A DNA stretch of 64,000 nucleotides from NCBI RefSeq assembly GCF_000430045.1, contig NZ_KE387023.1:2877576-2941575 (forward strand), in the 5' to 3' direction. Positions 20,802-28,088 of the stretch are shown in pieces. The translations under genes and the position numbers were made by a program. The DNA comes from Calidithermus chliarophilus DSM 9957. Lineage in GTDB: Bacteria > Deinococcota > Deinococci > Deinococcales > Thermaceae. How positions within the stretch are numbered: position 1 is the first letter of the stretch; each line of letters opens with the position of its first letter. Below the pieces are notes generated by a model. It saw only the letters and a program-made list of their open reading frames with translations. It had not been told where the DNA came from and did not search any database.

Positions 20802-21695
20802 TCAGCGGAAGGCTTCGCACACCGCCTTGCCGTTGGCGCGGATGAGCTTCAGGTAGGTGTTGACGGCGGCGTCGAAGGCGTCGGAGTAGATCAGCTTGAC
20901 CCTGGCCCCGGTGGCCTCGGCCAGCGCGCGGGCTTCGGCCTGGGAGAACTGGGGCTCGGCGAAGACCACCTTCACGCCCTGCTTCTTCATCTCCTGGGCC
21001 AGCTTGGCGAAGCGCTGGGGGCCGCGCTCCTGGCCCGCGAAGTCGGCGATGGACCCTACGCTGGTGATCCGGTAGCGGCGCAGGAAATAGCCCAGCGCCT
21101 CGTGCTGCGAGACCAGCTTGCGCCGGGCAAGGGGGATGGGCTCGAGGCAGGCCACCACCTCGGCGTCGGCCTTGCGGATCTCGGCGACGTAGCGGCTGGC
21201 GTTGGCGGCGTAGGTGGCCTTGCCGGCGGGGTCGGCCTGGCTGAGGGCGTCGCGGATCTTCTCCACGTAGCGCACGCCGTAGGTGGGGTCGAGCCAGAGG
21301 TGGGGGTCGTAGGCGCCGTGGGCGTGGTCCTCCCCCTTCCCCTCCTCCCCGGCGTGCTCCTCGCCCTCGAGCAGGCCCGGCATCCCCTCGGCCAGTTCGA
21401 CCACGCGGGCGGTCTTGGGGAGTTGGGCCTCGAGCTTCTCGAAGAAGGGCTCGAGCCCCAGGCCGTTGGCGAACAAGAGCTTCGCGTTCGCGACCTCCCG
21501 GACTACCGAGGGTTTGGGCTCGAAGCTGTGGGGGTCGGCAGCGTTGGGCACTACCTGCACCACCCGGACCCGCTGACCGCCCACGTTCTGCACCATGTCG
21601 GCGATGAAGCCGAGGGTGGCGGCCACCCTGACCTGGGCCGAGGCCAAGCCCAGCCCGGCCACCGTGAGTATGAGAATGAGTTGGATCATGCGCAT
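20802..21695 (-). CDS. Metal ABC transporter substrate-binding protein (ZnuA-like)
   Basis: 297-residue periplasmic binding protein of cluster 9 (zinc/manganese). It has a signal peptide (LILILTVAGLGLASAQ), the early His of DPHSFEPKPS, a His/Glu-rich loop (GEEHAGEEGKGEDHAHG) before DPHLWLDP, and SQHEALGYFLRRY. The His-rich loop favours zinc. The ATG at 21695 follows GGAGG with a five-base gap. Cognate permease and ATPase genes are not in this window. It is divergent from a Fur-family gene across a perfect Fur/Zur-like operator. Confidence 0.9.
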   Translation of the reverse strand: MRMIQLILILTVAGLGLASAQVRVAATLGFIADMVQNVGGQRVRVVQVVPNAADPHSFEPKPSVVREVANAKLLFANGLGLEPFFEKLEAQLPKTARVVELAEGMPGLLEGEEHAGEEGKGEDHAHGAYDPHLWLDPTYGVRYVEKIRDALSQADPAGKATYAANASRYVAEIRKADAEVVACLEPIPLARRKLVSQHEALGYFLRRYRITSVGSIADFAGQERGPQRFAKLAQEMKKQGVKVVFAEPQFSQAEARALAEATGARVKLIYSDAFDAAVNTYLKLIRANGKAVCEAFR

Positions 21696-21729
21696 GGGTT
21701 CCTCCCGAGTCCGCTGCAACGCTCTATAT

Positions 21730-21745
21730 TGATAATGAGTTATCA
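21730..21745. promoter_or_regulatory. Fur/Zur-type operator
   Basis: Perfect inverted repeat TGATAA-TGAG-TTATCA, close to the Fur-family consensus GATAATGATAATCATTATC. It lies midway between the divergent ZnuA-like and Fur-family genes, where one bound dimer could repress both. Confidence 0.75.
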
Positions 21746-21780
21746 TTCTTGTCAAGTCGTGGCTCTGCTATGCTGGGGCC

Positions 21781-22155
21781 ATGGAGCGCTCCACCCGGCA
21801 ACGGCAGGCCATCCGGGACACCCTGCGCGAAGCCGACCGGCCGCTGTCCCCCGGGGAGATCCTCGAGCACGCCCGCCAGCAGGTGCCGGGCCTGGGCATC
21901 GCCACCGTCTACCGCACCATCAACGCCCTGGTGGAAGAAGGCAGCGTGGTGGTCGTGGACCTGCCCGGCGAGGCCGCCCGCTACGAGATGGCCGGCAAGC
22001 AGCACCACCACCACTTCCACTGCACCTCCTGCGGCAAGGTCTTCGAGCTCATGGCCTGCCCCGGCGACCTCTCCTGGCTCGCCCCGCCCGGCTTCCGCGC
22101 CGAGCGGCACGAGATCGTGCTCTACGGCAATTGCCCGGATTGCCCGGCGTCTTAG
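21781..22155 (+). CDS. Fur-family metalloregulator (probably Zur)
   Basis: 124-residue metal-responsive repressor. The winged helix holds GIATVYRTINALVEEG (recognition helix) and the metal region holds HHHHFHCTSCGKVFEL, with Cys81 and Cys84 and later Cys118 and Cys121 forming the structural zinc site. Because it is divergent from a ZnuA-like gene and shares its operator, a zinc-sensing Zur role is the best guess; PerR or Fur cannot be excluded. TATGCT ends six bases before the ATG, so the transcript is probably leaderless. Confidence 0.88.
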   Translation: MERSTRQRQAIRDTLREADRPLSPGEILEHARQQVPGLGIATVYRTINALVEEGSVVVVDLPGEAARYEMAGKQHHHHFHCTSCGKVFELMACPGDLSWLAPPGFRAERHEIVLYGNCPDCPAS

Positions 22156-22189
22156 GTTCTGCGTCTGGACCGTCGCATCGGGGCCGGTC

Positions 22190-22206
22190 AGGCCTTGGCA
22201 AGGCCT
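22190..22206. promoter_or_regulatory. 17-bp palindrome upstream of the SARP-like gene
   Basis: AGGCCTTG-G-CAAGGCCT is a perfect inverted repeat placed over the expected -35 region of a TAGAGT -10 box (22213-22218). It may be an operator for the regulator gene or a weak terminator for the Fur-family gene. Confidence 0.45.
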
Positions 22207-22239
22207 CCTGGCTAGAGTCGGGAACGTAGGAGGCAAGCC

Positions 22240-23001
22240 ATGTTGAGGCAATTTTATTTCCCCGATAGATTCAGCGACTTATTGGACGAGCTCGAGACGC
22301 GCCTGGCCCAGGCCCAGGACCCCCGGCTACAGACCCTCGCGAAGGAGCTGCGCGGCCTAGCCACGAGCTTTTGGGACCTCTCGGACGAGCCCGGCCAGGG
22401 CGAGAGCCTGCTCGAGCTGCGCTTTCTGGGGCAGTCCAAGGTGCTGTTGGGGCAAAAGCTGGCCCCGCTGCGGCTGCGCTTCGCCGAGCTGCTCACCGCG
22501 CTGGCCCTGTACCCCGAGGGCTGCACCTGCGAGCAGCTGACCCTGCTGGTCTACGGCGAGGGCGGCAACCCCAATTGCTGCAAGACCGAGCTGTGCCGCC
22601 TGCGCGACCAGATGCCCATCGGCAGCCGCCCCTACCGCCTGGAGATCCCCTTCCGCGCCGACTTCCTCGAGCTGCGCGACCTGCTGGCGGCGGGCCGGGT
22701 CGAGGAGGCGGTGGCGCTGTACCAGGGGCCGCTGCTGCCCAACTCCGAGGCCCCGGTGGTGGTGGAGCTGCGGGAGACCCTCGAGGAGGCCCTGCGCCAG
22801 GCGGTGCTGGTGTGCGGCCGGGTGGACGCGCTGTGGAAGCTGGCCGGGCGGCTGCGCGACGACCTCGAGCTGTGGGAGTCGGCGCTGCGCCGCCTCAGCC
22901 GCCGCGACCCCCGCTGGGCCATCGCCTACGCGCACAACGCCCGGCTCTCGCACGACTTCGGGGTGGCTCGAGGCGGCACCCCCTTACGGGTTAAGCATTG
23001 A
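22240..23001 (+). CDS. SARP-like transcriptional regulator (wHTH + BTAD)
   Basis: 253-residue single-module regulator. After an N-terminal helical part (1-52), residues 55-140 form an OmpR-type winged helix (LLELRFLGQSKVLL through LCRLRDQMPI, SRPYRLEIPF), and 141-200 resemble the bacterial transcriptional activator domain (RDLLAAGRVEEAVALYQGPLLPNSEAP). It lacks the NB-ARC and TPR parts of large SARPs. Five cysteines cluster in the winged helix (95, 97, 113, 114, 119), unusual for a thermophile and possibly a redox or metal switch. A strong GGAGG precedes the ATG. Its last codons run into 11-bp direct repeats before the protease gene. Confidence 0.75.
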   Translation: MLRQFYFPDRFSDLLDELETRLAQAQDPRLQTLAKELRGLATSFWDLSDEPGQGESLLELRFLGQSKVLLGQKLAPLRLRFAELLTALALYPEGCTCEQLTLLVYGEGGNPNCCKTELCRLRDQMPIGSRPYRLEIPFRADFLELRDLLAAGRVEEAVALYQGPLLPNSEAPVVVELRETLEEALRQAVLVCGRVDALWKLAGRLRDDLELWESALRRLSRRDPRWAIAYAHNARLSHDFGVARGGTPLRVKH

Positions 23002-23030
23002 TTAAGTGAAACCTTAATGTAACCTTCCGC
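22991..23030 (+). promoter_or_regulatory. 11-bp direct repeats, likely OmpR/SARP-type binding sites
   Basis: Three heptamers start at 22991 (TTAAGCA), 23002 (TTAAGTG) and 23013 (CTTAATG), each separated by four bases, with a weaker fourth at 23024. Tandem sites on one helix face are how OmpR, PhoB and SARP winged helices bind. They begin inside the SARP-like stop region and precede the protease gene by about 200 bases. ATTAAG and CTTAAT here also form an inverted repeat, as in the oxidase leader at 104. Confidence 0.55.
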
Positions 23031-23231
23031 GTGGTGAAATACAGCGATGTAGGTGTCTTGCGCACCGGAGCATTTCCCGACCGGGTTTTTCTTCCTGCAT
23101 CGCCAGATAGACCGCGCTCTTCCCCGCGTTGCTCCCGTCCGGGGACGCAACCGTGCCGACTTCTACGCCAAGCCTCGCCGCCCCAACCGGCTCGAGCCCG
23201 TGGTGAAGAACGCTCGAGGGAGGTGTGAATT

Positions 23232-24353
23232 ATGGCCGATGGACGCGAATTAGAGAGCTTACAGGCAGCATTGGCGAAGGAGGGCGCCCCCTGGCAGGCC
23301 GGGATCACCTCGGTCTCCGAGCTCCCGCAGAGTGAGAAGCAGCGGCTCCTGGGGGTTCCGCTCCCCGAGGGCAAGACTGAGGCCGACATCGAGCGGGAGA
23401 TCGAGGCCAACCGCAGCGCCATGCGCGCGCTGGCCGCCACGGCCATCGGGGCCCCGGCGGCCATGGACTGGCGCAACGTCGGCGGCGGTAACTACGTGAC
23501 CGCGGTGAAGAACCAGGGCGGTTGCGGCTCGTGCGTCGCCTTCGGCGTGCTCGCCGCGATGGAGTCGCGGCTGCGGGTGCAGCGCGGCAGCCCCGGGCTG
23601 GCCGTGGACTTCTCCGAGGCGCAGCTCTTCTACTGCCACGCCCGCGCCGAAGGGCGCAACTGCGGCAACGGCTGGTGGCCCGACAAAGCCCTCGACGCCC
23701 TGCGCGACAAGGGCGTCACCGACGAGGCCCACTACCCCTACACCGCGGCCGACCAGAATTGCAGCGGGCTGGTGGCGGGCTGGGAGAACTTCGTCTTGAA
23801 GATCAGCACCTACGACACCCTCTCCAACAACGCCGGCGCCATGAAGGAGTTCATCGCCACCAACGGCCCCATCGTGGCCTGCCTCTACGTCTACAACGAC
23901 TTCTTCAACTACACCGGCGGCGTCTACCGCCACGTCTCGGGCGCGCTGGCCGGCGGGCACTGCGTGAGCATCGTGGGCTACAACGACGCCGGGGGGTACT
24001 GGATCGCCAAGAACAGCTGGGGGACCGGCTGGGGCGAGGCCGGCTTCTTCCGCATCGCCTACGGCGAGTGCGGCATCGGCAGCTACGGCGGGGCCTACGG
24101 GGTGACGCGGGTGCTCGAGAGCGGCTGGCTGTACAGCAAGAAGGTCGTCGGGCTGTGGACCAACAACGCCGACCGCAACGCCTGGGTCTACCTCAGCGGA
24201 AGCGAGGGCAACCTGGGCTGGCGCCGGCTGGCCTACGACAGCGACAACGTCACCCTCGACATGCTGACCCAGCTCTCCACCGCCAAGGCCTTCAACCGCC
24301 CCATCAACCTCTACCAGGACAACGGCGTGATCCGGGAGATCTACATACTGTAG
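23232..24353 (+). CDS. Papain-family (C1A) cysteine protease with novel C-terminal module
   Basis: 373-residue papain-like protease with no signal peptide. Residues 1-75 look like a propeptide, and mature enzyme would begin near AAMDWRN. Catalytic residues are all present: Gln95 and Cys101 in QGGCGSCVAF, His243 in GGHCVSIVGY, Asn261 in AKNSWGTGWGEAGFF. Residues 299-373 form an extra module (KKVVGLW, RNAWVYL, GWRRLA, EIYIL) that recurs in the next gene. The ATG follows GGGAGGT. The gene heads an apparent operon that ends in a chagasin-type inhibitor, which implies that activity inside the cell must be controlled. Confidence 0.9.
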   Translation: MADGRELESLQAALAKEGAPWQAGITSVSELPQSEKQRLLGVPLPEGKTEADIEREIEANRSAMRALAATAIGAPAAMDWRNVGGGNYVTAVKNQGGCGSCVAFGVLAAMESRLRVQRGSPGLAVDFSEAQLFYCHARAEGRNCGNGWWPDKALDALRDKGVTDEAHYPYTAADQNCSGLVAGWENFVLKISTYDTLSNNAGAMKEFIATNGPIVACLYVYNDFFNYTGGVYRHVSGALAGGHCVSIVGYNDAGGYWIAKNSWGTGWGEAGFFRIAYGECGIGSYGGAYGVTRVLESGWLYSKKVVGLWTNNADRNAWVYLSGSEGNLGWRRLAYDSDNVTLDMLTQLSTAKAFNRPINLYQDNGVIREIYIL

Positions 24354-24363
24354 GAGGAGAATC

Positions 24364-24795
24364 ATGGCCAACAAGACCAGCCAAGTCCCCCAGCGGGCCC
24401 CCGAGGGCAAGGCCAAGCCCACCCTCACCCCCCCGATGACCTCGGTCATCGAGCAGGAGATCGCCAACGCCCCGCTGCCCATCGAGGACATCACGGGCCA
24501 GCAGGCGGCGGCCGAGCCCATGGCGCCCACCTTCGAGCCCCCCGCCGCGCGGGCCGTGGAAGGCATCACCGGCACCTGGATCAGCGGCAAGAAGGTCAGC
24601 ATGCTGTGGGCCAACAGCGCCAACCGCAACGTCTGGCTGGCCCTCACCGACATCGGCTGGCGCAAGTTCGCCGACAACTCCGACAGCGCCGCCATGGCCT
24701 TCACCGTGCTCGCCGCCAACGCCAAGGCCACCCAAGGCCAGGTCAGCGTGCGGGAGGAAGCGGACGGCAAGATCTACGAGATCTACGTCTGGTAG
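24364..24795 (+). CDS. Small protein sharing the protease C-terminal module
   Basis: 143-residue protein, no signal peptide, no recognised family. Residues 1-70 are Pro/Ala/Glu-rich and probably disordered. Residues 71-143 align by eye with the last 75 residues of the preceding protease: KKVSMLW, RNVWLAL, GWRKFADNSDS, AKA and a final EIYVW against KKVVGLW, RNAWVYL, GWRRLAYDSDN, AKA and EIYIL. It starts 10 bases after the protease stop, behind TAGGAGGAG. It may pair with, target or mimic the protease; this is inference. Confidence 0.75.
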   Translation: MANKTSQVPQRAPEGKAKPTLTPPMTSVIEQEIANAPLPIEDITGQQAAAEPMAPTFEPPAARAVEGITGTWISGKKVSMLWANSANRNVWLALTDIGWRKFADNSDSAAMAFTVLAANAKATQGQVSVREEADGKIYEIYVW

Positions 24796-24870
24796 AGCGG
24801 TTTGTGGGATGCCGGGCCGGCGCGGGCCGAGGCCGACCTTGCCGCAAACCACGACCAGGAAGGGATGGAA

Positions 24871-24901
24871 GGGGTGGGGGCCGGGGGAATGCCCCCACCC
24901 C
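24871..24901 (+). promoter_or_regulatory. Two alternative hairpins ahead of the inhibitor gene
   Basis: GGGGTGGGGG (24871-24880) pairs perfectly with CCCCCACCCC (24892-24901). A second stem, GGGGG (24883-24887) with CCCCC (24892-24896), uses the same C-run, so the two exclude each other. They end nine bases before the inhibitor's ribosome site GGAGAG and could set how much inhibitor is made relative to protease. Confidence 0.5.
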
Positions 24902-24918
24902 CTGAGACCGGAGAGCCC

Positions 24919-25242
24919 ATGAGGAAGGTGCTGACCGACGCCGACCACGACCGCGAGGTGGAGCTGCGGCCGGGGGAAGAGCTCGAGCTGCGCCTGAAGG
25001 AGAACCCCACCACCGGCTACCGCTGGAGCCTCGAGGCCCCCGACCCGGCCCTTCTCCAGCTCCTCGAGGACGACTTCGCCCTCGATCGCGGCGGGGCCAT
25101 CGGCGCGGGCGGGGAGCGCATCTTCCGCTTCCGCGCCCAAGCACCCGGGCAACTCACGCTCAAGCTGCGGCACTGGCAGGCGTGGAGCGGGGAAAGCTCC
25201 GTGGACCGGCACTTCCGGCTACACCTGCGGGTGGCGGCCTGA
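24919..25242 (+). CDS. Chagasin-like (I42) cysteine protease inhibitor
   Basis: 107-residue all-beta protein with the three inhibitory loops of the chagasin family: NPTTGY (29-34), GAGG (62-65) and RHW (84-86, usually RPW). Family members insert these loops into the active site of papain-like enzymes. No signal peptide, so it would act in the same compartment as the protease encoded two genes upstream. The ATG at 24919 is chosen for its ribosome site (GGAGAG at 24910); the frame is open upstream. A 28-base perfect palindrome follows as terminator. Confidence 0.88.
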   Translation: MRKVLTDADHDREVELRPGEELELRLKENPTTGYRWSLEAPDPALLQLLEDDFALDRGGAIGAGGERIFRFRAQAPGQLTLKLRHWQAWSGESSVDRHFRLHLRVAA

Positions 25243-25314
25243 GAGCGCTTCCCACGGCGAGCCTCCTGCGGAAGCTGCCCGCCGATAGCGGATGGCCCAT
25301 AGCCGCGTCAGGCA

Positions 25315-25342
25315 CGGCAGGGACGACCGGTCGTCCCTGCCG
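25315..25342. terminator. Terminator palindrome after the inhibitor gene
   Basis: Perfect 28-base palindrome (stem of 12 bp around CCGG), with TTT six bases further on. It most likely ends the protease/inhibitor transcript. Heptamer-like units (GCCGATA, GCGGATG) precede it at 25281. Confidence 0.65.
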
Positions 25343-25381
25343 CGACCTTTCCCGGCGTAAGGAGCCGGTCAGCGGCGCGTG

Positions 25382-25569
25382 ATACCCGATTCGGTCAGTC
25401 CGGCGCCGGACTGACCGGGCCGAAGTTATCCGCGTGGCGGAGGGCGGTAGCGCCCCTCGGGAGGGATGCGCTTGCTTCGCCGGCCGTCAGGGAGGGGTGT
25501 GCTCTGGGACCCGAAAAGATAGCCTCTGGGTCTCTTTGGTTCGGGTGATTATCTTTTTGAATCCGGTAT
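25382..25569 (-). mobile_element. MITE-like element, copy C (188 bp)
   Basis: ATACCCGATTCGG at the left and GAATCCGGTAT at the right, TA borders, internal ATAGCCTCTGG-type loop and long hairpin. It overlaps the 3' end of the kinase gene by 21 bases and supplies its last six codons and its stop. Confidence 0.8.
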
Positions 25570-26517
25570 GAGGGGGCCGTAGGCCTCGAGCCTGCGGCGC
25601 AGTTCCTCGTCGGCCGGGGCGCGGGCCCCGAAGCGGCCGACCACCCAGCCGGCGACCTGCACCGCCAGCCTCCCGGCAGCCTCGGCGTCCCTCGAGCGCA
25701 GGTAGTGCCCCAGGAAGGCCCCGCCGAAGGAGTCGCCGGCCCCCGTCGCGTCGATGGCCGCGTCGGCGGTGGCCTCGACCCGGACCACGCGCCCCGACTC
25801 GAAGATCAAAGCGCCCTCGGGCCCCAGCTTGAGCAGGATCACCATGCCGGGGAACAGCTCGCAAAGCGCCTCGAGCACCTCCTCGGCCTCCACCGCCCCC
25901 GTGAGGGCGCGGCCCTCGTCGAGGTTGGGCAAGAGGAAGTCCACGGAGAGCTCCTGCATCATGCGGCGGAACTTGCGCGGGCCGAGCTCGAGGATCATCT
26001 GGTAGGAGCCGGGGTCGAAGGAGACCGTCGCCCCGCCCTCGTGGGCGATCTGCGCGGCCCGGACGGCGGCCTGGCGGGGCGGGTCGGTGAAGAAGGACCA
26101 GGCGGTGAGGTGGACGTGCCCGGCCTGCCTCAGCACGGGCTCGGGCAGCTCCTCGGGCAGCAGGTCGAAGTCGGCGCCCTGCGAGGTGAGGTTGGAGCGC
26201 TCCCCGTGCGGGTCGATGAACACCAGGATGACCCCGGTGGGCCGGGCCTCGCTCCAGACCACGTGCGGGGTCACGCCCTCCGCGGCCAGGTCCTCCACGG
26301 CGTAGCGGCCGAAGCGGTCGCGGCCCACCTTGCCCACGAAGGCGGTGGGGTAGCCCACCCGCGCCGCCCACACCGCCAGGTTGGCCGCCGAGCCGCCCCC
26401 CACCAGTTGCACCCGGCCGGTGGTGTCGCCCCCGGGCAGCAGGGGGTGGTCGGGCTTGGCCAGCACGTCCCAGGCGAGGTCGCCTACGGACACCAGAAGT
26501 TTGGGTTCATGGCTCAT
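25549..26517 (-). CDS. PfkB family carbohydrate kinase
   Basis: 322-residue ribokinase/PfkB sugar kinase. The first signature is VGGGSAANLAVWAARVG and the second DATGAGDSFGGAFLGHYL, with catalytic Asp in DATGAGD. The substrate (fructose, ribose, nucleoside or adenosine) cannot be told; KDG kinases also fit. The last six residues, IPDSKR, and the TAA stop are encoded by the MITE-like copy C, so the natural C-terminus was replaced by insertion. The catalytic fold ends before this point and should work. Gene direction is opposite to the protease cassette. Confidence 0.87.
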   Translation of the reverse strand: MSHEPKLLVSVGDLAWDVLAKPDHPLLPGGDTTGRVQLVGGGSAANLAVWAARVGYPTAFVGKVGRDRFGRYAVEDLAAEGVTPHVVWSEARPTGVILVFIDPHGERSNLTSQGADFDLLPEELPEPVLRQAGHVHLTAWSFFTDPPRQAAVRAAQIAHEGGATVSFDPGSYQMILELGPRKFRRMMQELSVDFLLPNLDEGRALTGAVEAEEVLEALCELFPGMVILLKLGPEGALIFESGRVVRVEATADAAIDATGAGDSFGGAFLGHYLRSRDAEAAGRLAVQVAGWVVGRFGARAPADEELRRRLEAYGPLIPDSKR

Positions 26518-26639
26518 CGGGGCATCCGGGATCGGGAGACCAGGGTCGAGGGCTAACTGAAAGCTTGTGGCTCGTGGTTAAAGGCTTTTCCCCACGGGCC
26601 TCCTTCAGGGTCTGGCGTCGGGCGTCGGGCCCGGCGCGC

Positions 26640-28088
26640 TCACTCCCCCCAGCGAAGCTTGGGCCTGCGGTTGGCCTGCACCTCGTCGAGGCGGCGGACC
26701 GGGGTGGTGTAGGGGGCGCCCTCGAGCCACTCCTTGTCCTTGCGGATGACCTCGCCCATGACGCGGGCGAAGGCCTCGAGCGTCTCCTTGCTCTCGGTCT
26801 CGGTGGGCTCGACCATCAAAGCCTCCTTGACGATGAGCGGGAAGTAGACCGTGGGCGGGTGGTAGCCCATCTCGAGGAGCCCCTTGGCGACGTCGAGGGT
26901 GCGGATGCCCTCGGGCGGCTGGGCCACGAACTCGTGCATGCAGGTGCGGTCGTAGGGGATGCGGAAGCCCTCGCCCTTGAGCAACTCCTTGAGGTAGTTG
27001 GCGTTGAGCACCGAAAGCGCCGCGCTCTTCTTGATGCCCTCGGCGCCCAGCATCTTGATGTAGGCGTACGAGCGCACCAGCGCCCCGAAGTTGCCGAAGA
27101 AGCTCTTGACCTGGCCGATGCTCTGGGGGCGGTCGTACTCGAGCGCGTAGCCCTCGCCCTGCCGCACCACCTGGGGAACGGGCAGGAAGGGGGCGAGGTG
27201 GGCCTTGACGCCCACCGGGCCCGAGCCAGGGCCGCCGCCGCCGTGCGGCACGGTGAAGGTCTTGTGCAGGTTGAGGTGCACCACGTCGAAGCCCATGTCG
27301 CCGGGGCGGGCCATGCCCATCACCGCGTTGAGGTTGGCCCCGTCGTAGTAAAGCTGCGCCCCCACCGCGTGGGCCGCCTTGGCGATCTCGAGGATGCGCC
27401 GCTCGAAGAGGCCCAGGGTGTTGGGGTTGGTGAGCATGATGGCCGCGACGTGGGGGCCGAGCTCGGCCTGCAGGGCCTCGAGGTTGACCTCGCCGTCGGG
27501 GCCGGAGGGGATCTCCTTGACCTGGTAGCCCGCCATGCTGGCGGTGGCCGGGTTGGAGCCGTGGGCGGAGTCGGGCACCAGCACCACCCGCCGCTGCTCG
27601 GCCTCGCCCCGGCTGGCGTGGTAGGCCCGGATGACCATGATCCCCGTGAGCTCGCCGTGGGCGCCGGCCGCGGGCTGGAGCGTCACGGCGTCCATGCCGG
27701 TGATCTCGCCCAGGTCGCGCTGGAGCTCGTACATCAGGCGCAGGGCCCCTTGTGCGGTGGAGGGGTCCTGGTAGGGGTGCAGGTCGGCGAAGAGCTGCAC
27801 CGCGGCCTCGTGCACCTTGGGGTTGTACTTCATGGTGCACGAGCCCAGCGGGTAGAAGGTCACGTCGATGCCGATCTGGCGGCGCGAGAGGTTGGTGTAG
27901 TGGCGCACCAGCGTGAGCTCGTCCACCTCGGGCAGCCTGGGGGGCTCGGGACGGAGGTTCTCGGCGCCCAGCAGGGCCCCCAGGTCCACCTCAGGGGCCT
28001 TGGGGGGCAACACGCCCCGGCGGCCGGGCACGCTCTTCTCGAAGATGAGGGCGGATTCCACGGTGACTTCGGGCTTGTCGGCGATCAT
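26640..28088 (-). CDS. gcvPB: Glycine dehydrogenase (decarboxylating) subunit 2
   Basis: P-protein C-terminal half of the glycine cleavage system, 482 residues. It carries the pyridoxal phosphate lysine in [19 protein letters not shown] and the [10 protein letters not shown] motif near the N-terminus. In Thermus the P protein is an alpha2beta2 assembly of PA and PB, as here. The start overlaps the gcvPA stop by four bases (ATGA), so translation is coupled. It is the last gene of the gcvT-gcvH-gcvPA-gcvPB run. Confidence 0.97.
   Translation of the reverse strand: MIADKPEVTVESALIFEKSVPGRRGVLPPKAPEVDLGALLGAENLRPEPPRLPEVDELTLVRHYTNLSRRQIGIDVTFYPLGSCTMKYNPKVHEAAVQLFADLHPYQDPSTAQGALRLMYELQRDLGEITGMDAVTLQPAAGAHGELTGIMVIRAYHASRGEAEQRRVVLVPDSAHGSNPATASMAGYQVKEIPSGPDGEVNLEALQAELGPHVAAIMLTNPNTLGLFERRILEIAKAAHAVGAQLYYDGANLNAVMGMARPGDMGFDVVHLNLHKTFTVPHGGGGPGSGPVGVKAHLAPFLPVPQVVRQGEGYALEYDRPQSIGQVKSFFGNFGALVRSYAYIKMLGAEGIKKSAALSVLNANYLKELLKGEGFRIPYDRTCMHEFVAQPPEGIRTLDVAKGLLEMGYHPPTVYFPLIVKEALMVEPTETESKETLEAFARVMGEVIRKDKEWLEGAPYTTPVRRLDEVQANRRPKLRWGE

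Noticed and set aside
23031..23253. Small open frames between the SARP-like gene and the protease
   Set aside because: Composition is Pro/Arg-rich, there is no ribosome site, and they overlap the protease start in another frame.
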